Assembly (NCBI GenBank): GCA_018806915.1
Contig: JAGKQI010000087.1
Coordinates: forward strand, 1,550,001-1,614,000
DNA length: 64,000 bases
DNA from: Phytophthora colocasiae
Taxonomy: Eukaryota; Oomycota; Peronosporomycetes; Peronosporales; Peronosporaceae
Reading direction: 5' to 3'
Shown piece by piece: positions 53,109 through 62,955 of the stretch. The notes beneath the pieces were generated by a model. It was given only the letters and a program-made list of their open reading frames with translations, ran no database searches and was not told the origin of the DNA. Within the stretch, counting starts at the first letter, position 1; every line of letters starts with the position of its first letter. A program made the position numbers and the translations under genes.

Positions 53109-56100
53109 CTATGGGGATTCCGTTGGGATGCTTGCGTCTGACAACCGGCGCTTCATGATGCCGCGCCAGCCGCGACGACGGCGCTGGGTTTCTTGAAAGG
53201 CGATGTAGCGCTCCACAAGATATGCTTGACCAGCCTTGACCCCCATAGCGATCACTGGGAGTAATGGCAGCGGGCCTGCAAACCACGGAGCCACAAGTCG
53301 ACTGGACTGTGCGATGCATGCCAAAATGGCAATTCCTACACTAATCATGGAGAGTGCATTCCATACCGAAAAACGACGCGTGAAAGTCGAAGATGACAGC
53401 GCTAGTGACACAATTCCCATAATAGGCGACACTACCAGAGCGAGAGGAGGAACCAACAGAACGGGGACCATGATGGAGGCACTGCAGTCGTGGTCGACTT
53501 CACCGTTGGTAACGCACTTTAGATTCACCAAAATGGCGAAAGTGATGGCCAGATCCACCATGAGGAGCGTCAGCAACGATATACTCAGCATCCATGACAG
53601 ATTAAGTGAGCTACTGCGAGGCAGATTGCGCGGTAGCAAGTGGAAACGCAGGAAAGACTTGAGCATTTGGCGGGGAGCCCGATCTGCGAGGCGTTCACGA
53701 AGCTCGTCAGCGCAAATCAGCACCCCGGGCACAGGTAGCGATGCATCGACTGGCCCAAGCCAGCCCTCGTAAAAACTGTGATGAACAGTGCTGTTTTGAC
53801 GCGTCTTTGTCGTTGCTCCCGAGCCGAAAGGAACCAACACGTCGTCTGAAGGCCCACCACGCCCAGAATGGCCATTACTCCCTAATCCATCTCCGTGCGA
53901 GCTTGATGATCGAATGCGCAATGCCTCTTCTCGAATGCTGCTGGCAGAATTTTGTGACGTGAGACCACTTCCAGGGCCGTTCGAACTGCGGCTTCTTCCA
54001 CGTGTAGAAGACCCTGCGTTATTCAATGCAGTTCCCCATCCGCCCATGTCGTAGAGCATGGCATCGTTGCCGAAACTGCCATCACTGCGGCGAGGCCCCG
54101 GATAATCCAGGGAATCACCACGACCATACCCATAAACATCATTGATGTTGTAATGGTTGGTGTCTTTCGAGTAGTGACTGCCGTAGTTGTGTCGACTTGA
54201 GGATGGAGGTGGTTGTTGGTGAGGTTGCTGGAGATTGTTGTTGCTGCTGACGTTGTCCAGGGATTCGTTAGCGGTTGTAAGGAAAAGGCCAAGTTTAAAC
54301 TCTTCACCCATGCCCAACTCATCTTGAACGTAAAATCTCCCGAGGTAGATACGCAACCCGCCAAGCTTGCTCGAGTTGCTGCCCAACGATGATAGTGCGC
54401 GATGTTTCTCGAGATAAACAGCTACAGGAATGAGCGATTCCACTAGCGAAGCTTCGTCACGCTGTACGACACGCAATAACTCGTTTAGCTCCGCAACAAA
54501 TTCAATCCATGGCTCGTCGATAAATGCCGTCAGCTCAGGGCACTGCGGGATTGAACGCACTAATAAATCGTTCGGATCCAAATAGAACGGAGAAAAGTAT
54601 GTTCCGCATCCAGCAAACAGGAGAACAAGCGGTAATGAAGGCTTGCCAATTTTTGTCGTGGGGACGCAAACCGACTGCGAGCTTTCCTTGTACAATAGTT
54701 CGAGGTAGACAAGAGAGTAATCAGCACAATATCCGAGCTTTACTGCGTTGAGCAAACCACGTGCTCGGGGACCCTTCATACACGCATGATTGTACTTTGC
54801 CACAATCCGCTTCAGCCCATTCACACGAATGTGACGTCGGAACAGCCTCACCTCCGACGCGAATGGGTAGCACAGCACTGCCACTATATAGTACACAATC
54901 TTTCCCCAACTAGAGCACGGGCCACGCTGCCACGCAAGAACACGGTTGATACGATCTGCCAAATTTTTAAACTCCACGTCATACAGCACCTTTTTCAAAG
55001 ATGACGGGACTGTTGAGCGCAGCTTTAGCGGGGAGTCTGGATCATTGTACCCAGCTAAATAGAGTCGCGCCATGTGCTCGGGCAGATCGCGCTCCATGAG
55101 TTTCGGATATCCAACACGGGGCCAGTAAAAACAACGGAACACCGAGGCAAACCAACTCCGCTGTGAATTAGCAACAGCAGAAGACAGCAAATGTTGTCGC
55201 TCACCCTTCGCGCCTCGGCTGTTGTACATACGAGTGTATGATGGTTCCTTGCGGTTTCGACAAGCGTATCCCAGCAAAATGAAGAAAGCTACGATGCTCA
55301 TCAGTACAAGCGCAAAACCGAATTCTCCGCCACAAGCATCGAGCAGTTGCTCAATTGGCGAAACACAATAGTAACCAGAGTACCCAGGGTCGCAAGTCCA
55401 ATCACAGCGTGCACTAATCGCACCAAGTCCAATGTAATGAGCATTTGATGGAGCGTTTGTGCATCGCACACATTCGGCACTGTTGCTTTCGGACTTGTAT
55501 TTCCCAACAGGACATAATCGGCAAAAAAGACCACCAGATCCAGGTGGGCAAGGAAAACCGAAAAAGGAGCCGCTCGCGCCAGCTGGGACAACGGACTTTT
55601 GGTCAATGGTTGACACAGGAGTCGGTGCTGGTAGTTCTGGCGTATCACCACCTCCACTGACCAGTTTGTACGACGTGGCACCTCCTGCAACAGTGTAATT
55701 ACCATCAAATCCTCTTGTGCAACGATCAAAAGTGCTCAGCTCGCATCCGGTCAGCTGTAAACGGCCTCCACCACCGCCACCACCACATAATCGAGGCACA
55801 ACTTTTGAGCCCATCGGCGATTGAGCCTCTGCCTGCTCATCAGCAGCGTCATTGTGGATCTTCCCAATTAGAAACGTGGGTTCCAACCATTTCGAATCTC
55901 TAACGAGATTTTCAATAGTATCAGTACATTCTGAACCACCTCCAACAGCACTAATGTGCCCGTGGCCACGCAAATATAAAGCTACGGAAAGACCTAAATA
56001 TCCCCCCGAGCCTCCACCTGCACCATTTGCACCACCATCACCATTGCAATGAATTTCGCCATTAAGCACAAGTCCAGAGGCACCAAGCATAACGATACCA

Positions 56101-58742
56101 CCACCATTTCCGCCATCTACACAGCCACCACCAGAGCCCAGCATACCTGTGCCAGATCGTGTTCCGTAAGGAAGACCACCAGATGCGTAGTTACCAATAT
56201 TTGTCACCACACTGGAGTCAGCTCCTCGACCACCATATCCTGCACCGCCGCCGATGGAGCCAACACATGAGCCCATACCAGGTCCCTGGTTGGCCAGCTC
56301 CCCCATTCCATCCGCTGACACAATGGACCCACGAGAAATTTCAACAGAATCGGTTGCGCATAGCAATACAGCACCCCCGCGAACGCGGCCCACTGGCTGT
56401 GGGGGTAGCTCGTCATCTTGTTTAAGCAGGTCTTCAAGCTGTTCCTTTTTCTCCTCTGACTCGCCAACGAAAATTGATCCACGAGCGTGCAACACCAATG
56501 TGAAATTGCTTAGTGTAGGTAGGGACGAAGGAATGGACGGTGTCGTCGATACGTCCCCCGACCCATCTCTCTTCCCCAGGTCTTCCTTCAAAGAACGAAG
56601 TGATATCCACTGTTGTTCCTTGCAGGACCGGAACGTCGATTTAATATTTGGAGCATTTATCACCTCAACGTGACCATCAATGGTAATCGAAAACTCGGAT
56701 GATACAGACAGAGCTCCAACGGATATCATTCCACCCAGAAAAACATCACCACCACTTATCAACACCAACATTTTAGTGTCAAGCGATTTTGTAGTGGTTG
56801 AAGCAGCAGGTGGAGTTGTTGTTGCAGGGACAGCAATGATGGGATCAAGAGCACTCGATATGTTTGCATCGAGGTGGATATTTTGGCTTGTAACAATCTG
56901 AGCGCTCCAGGTAAACTCCAGTGCAGTCGTAGCATCCATCGATAGAGACCGAGCCGAGAGCTGAAGAGCACTGGTGGGCATAATCATATGTGAATCACTG
57001 GAGACGACCATGTCCCTAACGCGAATTTGCAGAAGAGGGGGCTTGCTGTTACTGTGAACGCTGATTGAATCCGGTAGCTGATGAGGTAACCCAACAAGTA
57101 GTGCATCCAACAGAAACGACCCGTTAAGTACTCTCAAGTCTCCTCCCACCATCTTCAGACATCCCGCAGCGACTACTGCACCGTCTGAGATGGTTATTGC
57201 ATCAATGTTCGCAGCGTTATCGTCTCCAATATACAAACTCGTAACAGCACCGCCAATTGCTGTATCCATATCATCGATATCAAGGGCTCCTCCATCAGCA
57301 GTTTGAACTCGATTGGGCCACAACCGCTGCATATCGTTATCAACAAGAAGCTGCGCTTCGTGAACTCCATCCGAGTGCTGCACCACCTGGTAGTAAGTGC
57401 CCGCTGCACCAGCTAGTGCTGAGATTTGTACGTGGCGAAAGCGGTTATCCTTTGCCAAAAGTTCTTTTACCTTGTCTGTGTTTAACGTGCCTCCCGTAGT
57501 ATCGATTGCATTTGTGTCCAGCTGACTCGACATGTAAGTGATTTGGACACGTCCACCGCCGCCTGCAGGGAAGCAGTGAGTGATTCCACGATCTGCTGCA
57601 CTATCTGTACAGAAGGCATCTCCTCCCTTAGCCATAATTTCCCCGCTTACCGAAAGCGCATTTGCTGAAATATACACAGAGCCTCCTGAGCCTCCACTTA
57701 CACCGTCAACTGCCGACGCTCCATTCGCCTGAATCGTAGCGCCATCCATTACCACAACATCCTTTGACGCTTTAATTTGAATTCGGCCTCCTCCATCAAC
57801 CGTGACAACATGCTCACTCGAATTGGTCCCTGAAATCACAACACGACTGCCACTACCGAGAAGAAATGGCGCAATCATCGCGCTAGGATCTCCCGAAGCT
57901 CCTGAGGATGCCGTCATAACGGCTGGATCCGCCATCAATCCCTTCTCCTTGGCCCACAAGTCAGCCAGTTGCCATCCTGCGCTACTTTGCTTCAGCAATG
58001 CTTCCTTCTCTTCAATCAGCTCCACATTCACCGTCCTTCCTCTTACATCAAAGAAACCCCGTGTCGTTTGTTGTGTGAGCATGGTTACATTAGCAATGAG
58101 TCTCTGTCCGCCACCTCCTCCATGACTTGCACCAAATATTTCCGTTCCAGTGAAAAGTCCGTGGCTGTCTCTGAAAGCGCCACTATATGACGACGAAATC
58201 TGGGCCTGAGTCTCCAAGTGTACATACGATGCCTCCACACTAAGTGAAGACACTTTAAGCGTTGCTTTAGTCCCTAGCAGCACCATTTGACCTGACCCAA
58301 TGTGTAATAGGCAGTCATCTCCGTCTACAGCGACTGTTACTCCTGGCGCGAACTGAAGATCTCCTGCAACATCCCAATGACAGGTATACCCCGCCACAGC
58401 TGAAACTCCTACTTCCTCTCCAACGTCTTTTTCATTGCCATCTCCAGCGAAAGAGGCCGCTGAGCCTCTAGATATTGACACCGAAGGCTCCAGAAGCCCA
58501 CGAGGACCGCAAACGAACGAGATGGACTGCTTGAACTCACAAGAAGAAGTTGTCGCGTTCCATTCGCAATGCTGAAGGAAATCCGCGCAGTGCGGCTTTT
58601 GTTCGTCCATTTGCTTCAACATCTTGGTCTTTACTTCAACCGCAGAGCACGAGAGAGAAACAAGAGAGAGTAGCAAGGGCACAACACAGAGAAACCTCCC
58701 TCTATAGGCACACAGTGGCGCCATGCAGCCTGTAGTGGACAT
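53109..58742 (-). CDS. Giant glycine-rich secreted/membrane protein, about 1,877 aa
   Basis: A single exon; the best starts are ATG at 58742 (MSTTGC) or 58724 (MAPLCAYRGRFL), after an upstream in-frame GTG. A signal peptide follows (FLCVVPLLLSLVSLSCSAVE). About 1,000 residues of extracellular Gly/Ser-rich, beta-helix-like sequence come next, with clusters such as GGSGGSVYISANALSVSGEI and RLCGGGGGGGRLQLTGCEL. A Cys-rich EGF/ephrin-receptor-like stretch (CPVGKYKSESNSAECVRCTN) precedes a membrane span (FGFALVLMSIVAFFILLGYA). A cytosolic region with a Ser/Gly/Asn-rich linker is followed by four more hydrophobic segments at the C-terminus (WMLSISLLTLLMVDLAITFA; VPVLLVPPLALVVSPIMGIV). The layout matches the plant glycine-rich ephrin-receptor-like proteins with a DUF8003-type tail. 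A role in wall or surface sensing is inference. Confidence 0.82.
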   Translation of the reverse strand: MSTTGCMAPLCAYRGRFLCVVPLLLSLVSLSCSAVEVKTKMLKQMDEQKPHCADFLQHCEWNATTSSCEFKQSISFVCGPRGLLEPSVSISRGSAASFAGDGNEKDVGEEVGVSAVAGYTCHWDVAGDLQFAPGVTVAVDGDDCLLHIGSGQMVLLGTKATLKVSSLSVEASYVHLETQAQISSSYSGAFRDSHGLFTGTEIFGASHGGGGGQRLIANVTMLTQQTTRGFFDVRGRTVNVELIEEKEALLKQSSAGWQLADLWAKEKGLMADPAVMTASSGASGDPSAMIAPFLLGSGSRVVISGTNSSEHVVTVDGGGRIQIKASKDVVVMDGATIQANGASAVDGVSGGSGGSVYISANALSVSGEIMAKGGDAFCTDSAADRGITHCFPAGGGGRVQITYMSSQLDTNAIDTTGGTLNTDKVKELLAKDNRFRHVQISALAGAAGTYYQVVQHSDGVHEAQLLVDNDMQRLWPNRVQTADGGALDIDDMDTAIGGAVTSLYIGDDNAANIDAITISDGAVVAAGCLKMVGGDLRVLNGSFLLDALLVGLPHQLPDSISVHSNSKPPLLQIRVRDMVVSSDSHMIMPTSALQLSARSLSMDATTALEFTWSAQIVTSQNIHLDANISSALDPIIAVPATTTPPAASTTTKSLDTKMLVLISGGDVFLGGMISVGALSVSSEFSITIDGHVEVINAPNIKSTFRSCKEQQWISLRSLKEDLGKRDGSGDVSTTPSIPSSLPTLSNFTLVLHARGSIFVGESEEKKEQLEDLLKQDDELPPQPVGRVRGGAVLLCATDSVEISRGSIVSADGMGELANQGPGMGSCVGSIGGGAGYGGRGADSSVVTNIGNYASGGLPYGTRSGTGMLGSGGGCVDGGNGGGIVMLGASGLVLNGEIHCNGDGGANGAGGGSGGYLGLSVALYLRGHGHISAVGGGSECTDTIENLVRDSKWLEPTFLIGKIHNDAADEQAEAQSPMGSKVVPRLCGGGGGGGRLQLTGCELSTFDRCTRGFDGNYTVAGGATSYKLVSGGGDTPELPAPTPVSTIDQKSVVPAGASGSFFGFPCPPGSGGLFCRLCPVGKYKSESNSAECVRCTNAPSNAHYIGLGAISARCDWTCDPGYSGYYCVSPIEQLLDACGGEFGFALVLMSIVAFFILLGYACRNRKEPSYTRMYNSRGAKGERQHLLSSAVANSQRSWFASVFRCFYWPRVGYPKLMERDLPEHMARLYLAGYNDPDSPLKLRSTVPSSLKKVLYDVEFKNLADRINRVLAWQRGPCSSWGKIVYYIVAVLCYPFASEVRLFRRHIRVNGLKRIVAKYNHACMKGPRARGLLNAVKLGYCADYSLVYLELLYKESSQSVCVPTTKIGKPSLPLVLLFAGCGTYFSPFYLDPNDLLVRSIPQCPELTAFIDEPWIEFVAELNELLRVVQRDEASLVESLIPVAVYLEKHRALSSLGSNSSKLGGLRIYLGRFYVQDELGMGEEFKLGLFLTTANESLDNVSSNNNLQQPHQQPPPSSSRHNYGSHYSKDTNHYNINDVYGYGRGDSLDYPGPRRSDGSFGNDAMLYDMGGWGTALNNAGSSTRGRSRSSNGPGSGLTSQNSASSIREEALRIRSSSSHGDGLGSNGHSGRGGPSDDVLVPFGSGATTKTRQNSTVHHSFYEGWLGPVDASLPVPGVLICADELRERLADRAPRQMLKSFLRFHLLPRNLPRSSSLNLSWMLSISLLTLLMVDLAITFAILVNLKCVTNGEVDHDCSASIMVPVLLVPPLALVVSPIMGIVSLALSSSTFTRRFSVWNALSMISVGIAILACIAQSSRLVAPWFAGPLPLLPVIAMGVKAGQAYLVERYIAFQETQRRRRGWRGIMKRRLSDASIPTESP

Positions 58743-58925
58743 ACCACACGACAACCTGGTCACCAGATAGATTGGTATGTGAGACTGGATGCGGAATGTG
58801 TTGAAAGAGTGATGGTCATCTCATCCTCTGCCAGTCTGATTTCCGTTGATGTCAGTAAAGAGAGGTTTCTAAAAAGAGTGACAATTTATTGGGTGGAGAA
58901 CGCCCATTATTGCTAGGAAGCCATC

Positions 58926-59354
58926 ATGTCGTACTTGCTGCCTCACCTGGAGAGCGGATGGGCCGTGGATCAAGCCATCCTGAACGAAGGAGACCGCGTG
59001 GTGGTCATTCGCTTCGGCCATGACCATGATCCGACCTGTATGCAGATGGACGAGGTGCTCTGTGGCGTTGCGGAGGACGTCAAGAACTTTGCGGCCATTT
59101 ACGTCGTGGACATTACGGAAGTGCCAGACTTCAATACGATGTACGAGCTGTATGATCCGTGCACGGTCATGTTCTTCTTCCGCAATAAGCACATCATGAT
59201 CGACTTGGGCACGGGTAATAACAACAAAATCAACTGGGCCTTCAACAACAAAGGAGAGATGATCGACATCATCGAGACTGTCTACCATGGAGCTCGTAAA
59301 GGACGAGGACTGGTGATCTCACCCAAAGACTACTCCACCAAGTACAGATACTAG
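58926..59354 (+). CDS. DIM1: DIM1 / U5 snRNP 15-kDa thioredoxin-like splicing protein
   Basis: 142 residues, exactly the conserved family length, with ATG at 58926. The sequence opens MSYLLPHLESGWAVDQAIL and contains RVVVIRFGHDHDPTCMQMDE, YDPCTVMFFFRNKHIMIDLG and the end VISPKDYSTKYRY, all hallmark DIM1 segments. It folds like thioredoxin but has no CxxC active site. It is an essential U5/tri-snRNP component in pre-mRNA splicing, in the nucleus. Intronless. It is divergent from the giant membrane protein (183 bp between starts). Confidence 0.97.
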   Translation: MSYLLPHLESGWAVDQAILNEGDRVVVIRFGHDHDPTCMQMDEVLCGVAEDVKNFAAIYVVDITEVPDFNTMYELYDPCTVMFFFRNKHIMIDLGTGNNNKINWAFNNKGEMIDIIETVYHGARKGRGLVISPKDYSTKYRY

Positions 59355-59524
59355 ATACAGAGGGCTTACTCAACATAATGTGAGTTGTTTCTTGCTGCTA
59401 GTTTGTTCCTGCCCTTTGTATTGAGATGGCTGAAGAAGAAAAACATCTGAAGCTATGAAGATTCGAACTGGAAGCTAACGTTAGCAGACTACCATTGTTG
59501 TTGTCACATGACTTGTAGGCTGCA

Positions 59525-60627
59525 TTAGCCACGCACTTGACGCCGTGACAGGATGTCGAAGAAGTATTGGCATTCCAGGACGCCATCCTCAACGAGATCA
59601 GTGCAATGGACGGCGTTACGTACACGATCATGACCGAACTTGGCGCGGATGGTCTGCGGTTTGAGCTCTTTAGCCATTTCGACATCCCAAGGACCGGCAC
59701 TAGCACGGAACTGCGTCACAACGTCTTGTGAATGTTGCCCCACCAGCTCCATGGCCAGACATGGGCCAGTGGTGAAATGATCGACAGATTCGTTGAAGTG
59801 CGGTACGACGCCTTCGTAGACTTCCAGGAATTCGGCAGCAGTGGTGCGATCAAGGATGAATAGCTCCATAGCAGTAATTCGAACTCCACCGTCGTCCTGG
59901 ATAGCGGATACCACCTCTCCAGCTAAACCTTCCTTGATCACATGAGGAAGCACTACACAGCACGTACAATTCTCAAACACTGCCGTCGGAGAGTGAGGAG
60001 TTTCAAAGTAAAAGCTGCGTAGCTGTTGTGCTTCCAGGACCGATAAAGCACTCTCGAATTCTCCAGGTTGAGCATTGAAGCGTGCGCTCAAACTCGTCAC
60101 AACCTGCTTGAGTTTCTCAAGACAGTTTTCCTGCACGAGCTCCATAGCAACGATGGGGGAACTAGTCAACTGGTTAACCCGCACCTCAAAATCCTCAGTG
60201 CCTCGTTGCAGCTCGTACAGTTTCTCCGCAAGTGGTTCGCTCACCTGCATCATCTTCACAGCCGAGAACGCAAACTTCTGGTGCGAGAGGAAGTCCAGTA
60301 CTGCGCCGACATGATCTATCATGCGAGCTTTGATCACCAGAACGGATTTCTGTTGCTGTCGTCCCAATTGCTCGGCCGTGAATGGGTCCAAATAGTCCTG
60401 CAGCTCGAAATGGCGACCGTAGATCAGCACCTTCGCCCCAAGGAAAAAGTCTTTGGCTGCTAACGTAGATGGACACTCGCTCTTCTTGAGGAACAGGCGA
60501 CTCGTTTTGGTGTCGAAGATCTCGACATTGTGCGTGTCCACGAAGTACCTCACATTGTACTGGCGATTCAGTCTGTTGCAGTGAACACAAACGCATCAAT
60601 CAGCCGATTCAACTGCACAGACAGCAT
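59525..60627 (-). CDS. NME7: NME7-like protein: DM10 domain plus two NDPK-like domains, one frameshift
   Basis: The body is open from 60553 to 59525. It has a DM10 domain (NVEIFDTKTSRLFLKKSECP; FFLGAKVLIYGRHFELQDYL), a first degenerate NDPK domain (about residues 95-225, without a recognisable catalytic His motif) and a second one from FENCTCCVVLPHVIKEGLAG to RNAVHCTDLVEDGVLECQYF, which retains the active-site His. Upstream, AFVFTATD lies in the preceding frame and is separated by a TGA at about 60568-60570. One extra G there would give the family motif with Trp (TATDW-NRQYNVRYFVDT) and a start at ATG 60627. NME7 is a flagellar/centrosomal gamma-tubulin ring partner, consistent with zoospores. 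The end is convergent with DIM1. Confidence 0.85.
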
Positions 60628-60631
60628 TAGT

Positions 60632-61712
60632 TCAAAGCCTGCTAGACGTACTGAGCGTGTGTATCGAACCAACGCGCCTTGAACGAGTAGATCGTCTCGC
60701 GTATAGCCTGCATGACGAGTTGATGGTTGATTTTTTTGCCCTTGAAGCGGCGCGACGGGTTGCAAACCCATTTTCCGGCATACAATGATCAAGTTTTATC
60801 ACGTCACACATGACCCATTTGGCAAAGTCAGCGATGAACTTCATCACAGTACCTGGTACTGAAGACGAGGGCGTTTCCATCCCTAGCCAAGCTTCTTCAC
60901 CTGCGGAATGAGCCTTCCACACTAGAATTGTCCAGATTTCCTCCTTGAATTGATGCAGCACGAAGCGCTTGCGTAGCGAGACCAAAACTCCTCCTGGATA
61001 GTTTTTCGAGATCCGAAACTTGGTTGCTATCGTGTTGCTTGAATCATCGATGCCTAGATAATCTTCTCTATCTTACTACCAATGCGTCAAGTGGGACATC
61101 GTCCAAAGTGCTTGACAGGCCTGGGTGTAGCTGAATGCCAAATACTGTCTGCGGACATTTTGAATGGCGATTCCGTCGCAAGTTATTGTGATGGAACGCT
61201 GGAACGGAGTCGTATCTACAGATGACGGGTCTAGTCCGCAGGCGCTGAAGATGATGTCAGTCTGCTTGTAGAGGACATTGATTTCTTGAATGTCCATAGC
61301 GTAGAGAATATCAGCGGGTACTTCAGCAGTCTGATCTCCAATGATGCTTGCAAATTTGGTCTGCTGACCCACAACTCTCAGTAGGTCGTCGATAAGCAGG
61401 GCTTTTCCTTTGACTGCTACATGCAACCTCTGTCGCTTCTCTTTAGAAACGAAGATTTTGATGAGCTACAGCTGACTTGGACGTGATCTGCCCTGCCTCG
61501 TTCTTCTTTTTCCCTTTTTTCAGCGCTTCTTCCCGCTTCAAAGCAGCATTGAGTTGAACCAGTTCGGTGGCAAGTGTCTCGATCTCGAGCTTCTGGCGCT
61601 TATAGTAGCGGTGTCGTGGGCCTTTTTGCACAGTGGTCATCTCCCTCGATAACGGTGAAGTTAACGTCATGGACACGTCACCCGGACAAAAAAGGAAATG
61701 AAATCTATCCAT
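60632..61712 (-). pseudogene. Coiled-coil / START-like family gene, frame broken once (or short introns missed)
   Basis: Pieces in order: 61443-61712 (ATG 61712, or the Met at 61670) with GPRHRYYKRQKLEIETLATE and LVQLNAALKREEALKKG, a basic plus heptad coiled coil; then, one frame away, 61076 to about 61455 (KEKRQRLHVAVKGKALLIDD; QYLAFSYTQACQALWTM); then, after an intron of about 45 nt (61034-61080; GTAGTA donor), 60632 to about 61033 (KFRISKNYPGGVLVSLRKRF; IWTILVWKAHSAGEEAWLGM). The last parts follow a START-like lipid-binding fold. It is related to the M96-type genes but from another subfamily. It ends 4 bp before the NME7 start on the same strand. Confidence 0.6.
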
Positions 61713-62119
61713 ACTCGGACTACACAGTAAGTTTACTCACTGCTGAAGCTATCCATAAACACCAGCTAAGTCTGTTTGTACAGTACATACATAGACGAAC
61801 TTGATTAACTCCATGGCAATCCATTTGACACTAGTCTCCAAAGTTTCGTTCAGCAAGGAACTCTCCAATGGGGCCAACACACTGCTACTGGAGCACATGC
61901 TCACAGGACGAGTATTACTAAGTACTTCAGTAGTAACAAACAACAATTTACTCAGAATGATGGATAAGACTGAACCATTGTAGAGAGTCGGTGTGCACGG
62001 CTGTCCGATCGCAGATCATACGTTGGCTCAATCTGTTTACTCAGAGACAGAGGCCTCGTGTTGGTCGTAATGCTGGTTAGCTGAACTCAGTCTGACTTTA
62101 TTCTGTCATTTGACGTTAG

Positions 62120-62330
62120 ATGGCGCTTTCTCCTCCGCCTGCGCTGCAATGGGCAACCAGTGACTCCAGAACAGTGGTGTTCGAAGTGCCACGTCTCAAC
62201 AACGAGCTGGTTCCTGTACCGAAACGGCCTCGCAGCACCAAAGTCCGACACTATAAGCGACAGAAGAACGAGAAAGCTGAGTTAACACAGCAATTAGCTG
62301 AGTTATCCGAGCTTCTGAAACAAGAACAAG
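62120..62330 (+). CDS. First exon of a head-to-head paralogue, truncated by a copia element
   Basis: ATG at 62120 (MALSPPPALQWATS). The segment KRPRSTKVRHYKRQKNEKAE and LTQQLAELSELLKQEQ matches the basic/coiled-coil start of the gene at 60632-61712. At about 62330 a GTACTG donor-like site follows, after which no frame continues the family. About 210 bp further a copia LTR seems to begin, so the rest of the gene was probably displaced beyond the window or lost. Confidence 0.55.
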
Positions 62331-62539
62331 TACTGTACTACTGTACTTTGTCCCGAAAAAGTTACACGGTTCGGCTTTACACCACAATTATACTTGCTTT
62401 TACTATACCTACAAATCCCTGTGATAGAGACAGGACCTCAGCAGCTCTACTTGAGCTTCGGTGCTCAGGGGATGTCTTCCCTCCTTCTCCAGGTGAACGT
62501 TTCCCATGTGAACAGGTTTGAAGTCGTCCCCACCTTTCT

Positions 62540-62954
62540 TGTTGAGATTGCACTTCGCCGTCTCCTATACTGGGTCCCTACCTCTGGAAGCACGCAGCTT
62601 TCACGCGCACAACGCGTGCCAAGTGAGGACAACAGTGGAAGACGCGTGGATGCTGCAATACGATTGGCGGTCTACCTTGGATACACTATTCTGATTGGAC
62701 GAGAACTTCAATTTGCTGATCTCAAGGTGTGCACAAATCGTTCCCGTTACATCAATCGTTCCCGTTACATCAAGCGTTCCCGTTTCACAAGGCGTTCCCG
62801 TTACATCAAGCGTTCCCGTTTCACAAAGGTCTACAAGGGGAGCTCAAGGAGAGCAAGGGTAGATTAGTGAATGCGGGCTAACTCAATAAACTCACTTTTG
62901 GATTTACTTCCTCCTACTCACTTCACTATCAAGCCTCGATTCGCTATACTCTCA
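62540..62954 (+). repeat. Putative 5' LTR of the copia element
   Basis: It ends at CTCTCA, just before the tRNA-complementary site, and begins at TGTTGAGA, a typical copia LTR start. It contains an 18-bp tandem repeat at 62739-62828. The left edge is uncertain. Confidence 0.45.
62739..62828 (+). repeat. Five tandem 18-bp units in the copia LTR
   Basis: Units CGTTCCCGTTACATCAAT/G and CGTTCCCGTTTCACAAGG/AG are arranged A-A-B-A-B. Such arrays in LTRs may be enhancer-like; no function is shown. Confidence 0.9.
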
Positions 62955-62955
62955 A

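Noticed and set aside
53236..53772. 178-codon plus-strand frame opposite the giant membrane protein
   Set aside because: Antisense shadow; no independent evidence.
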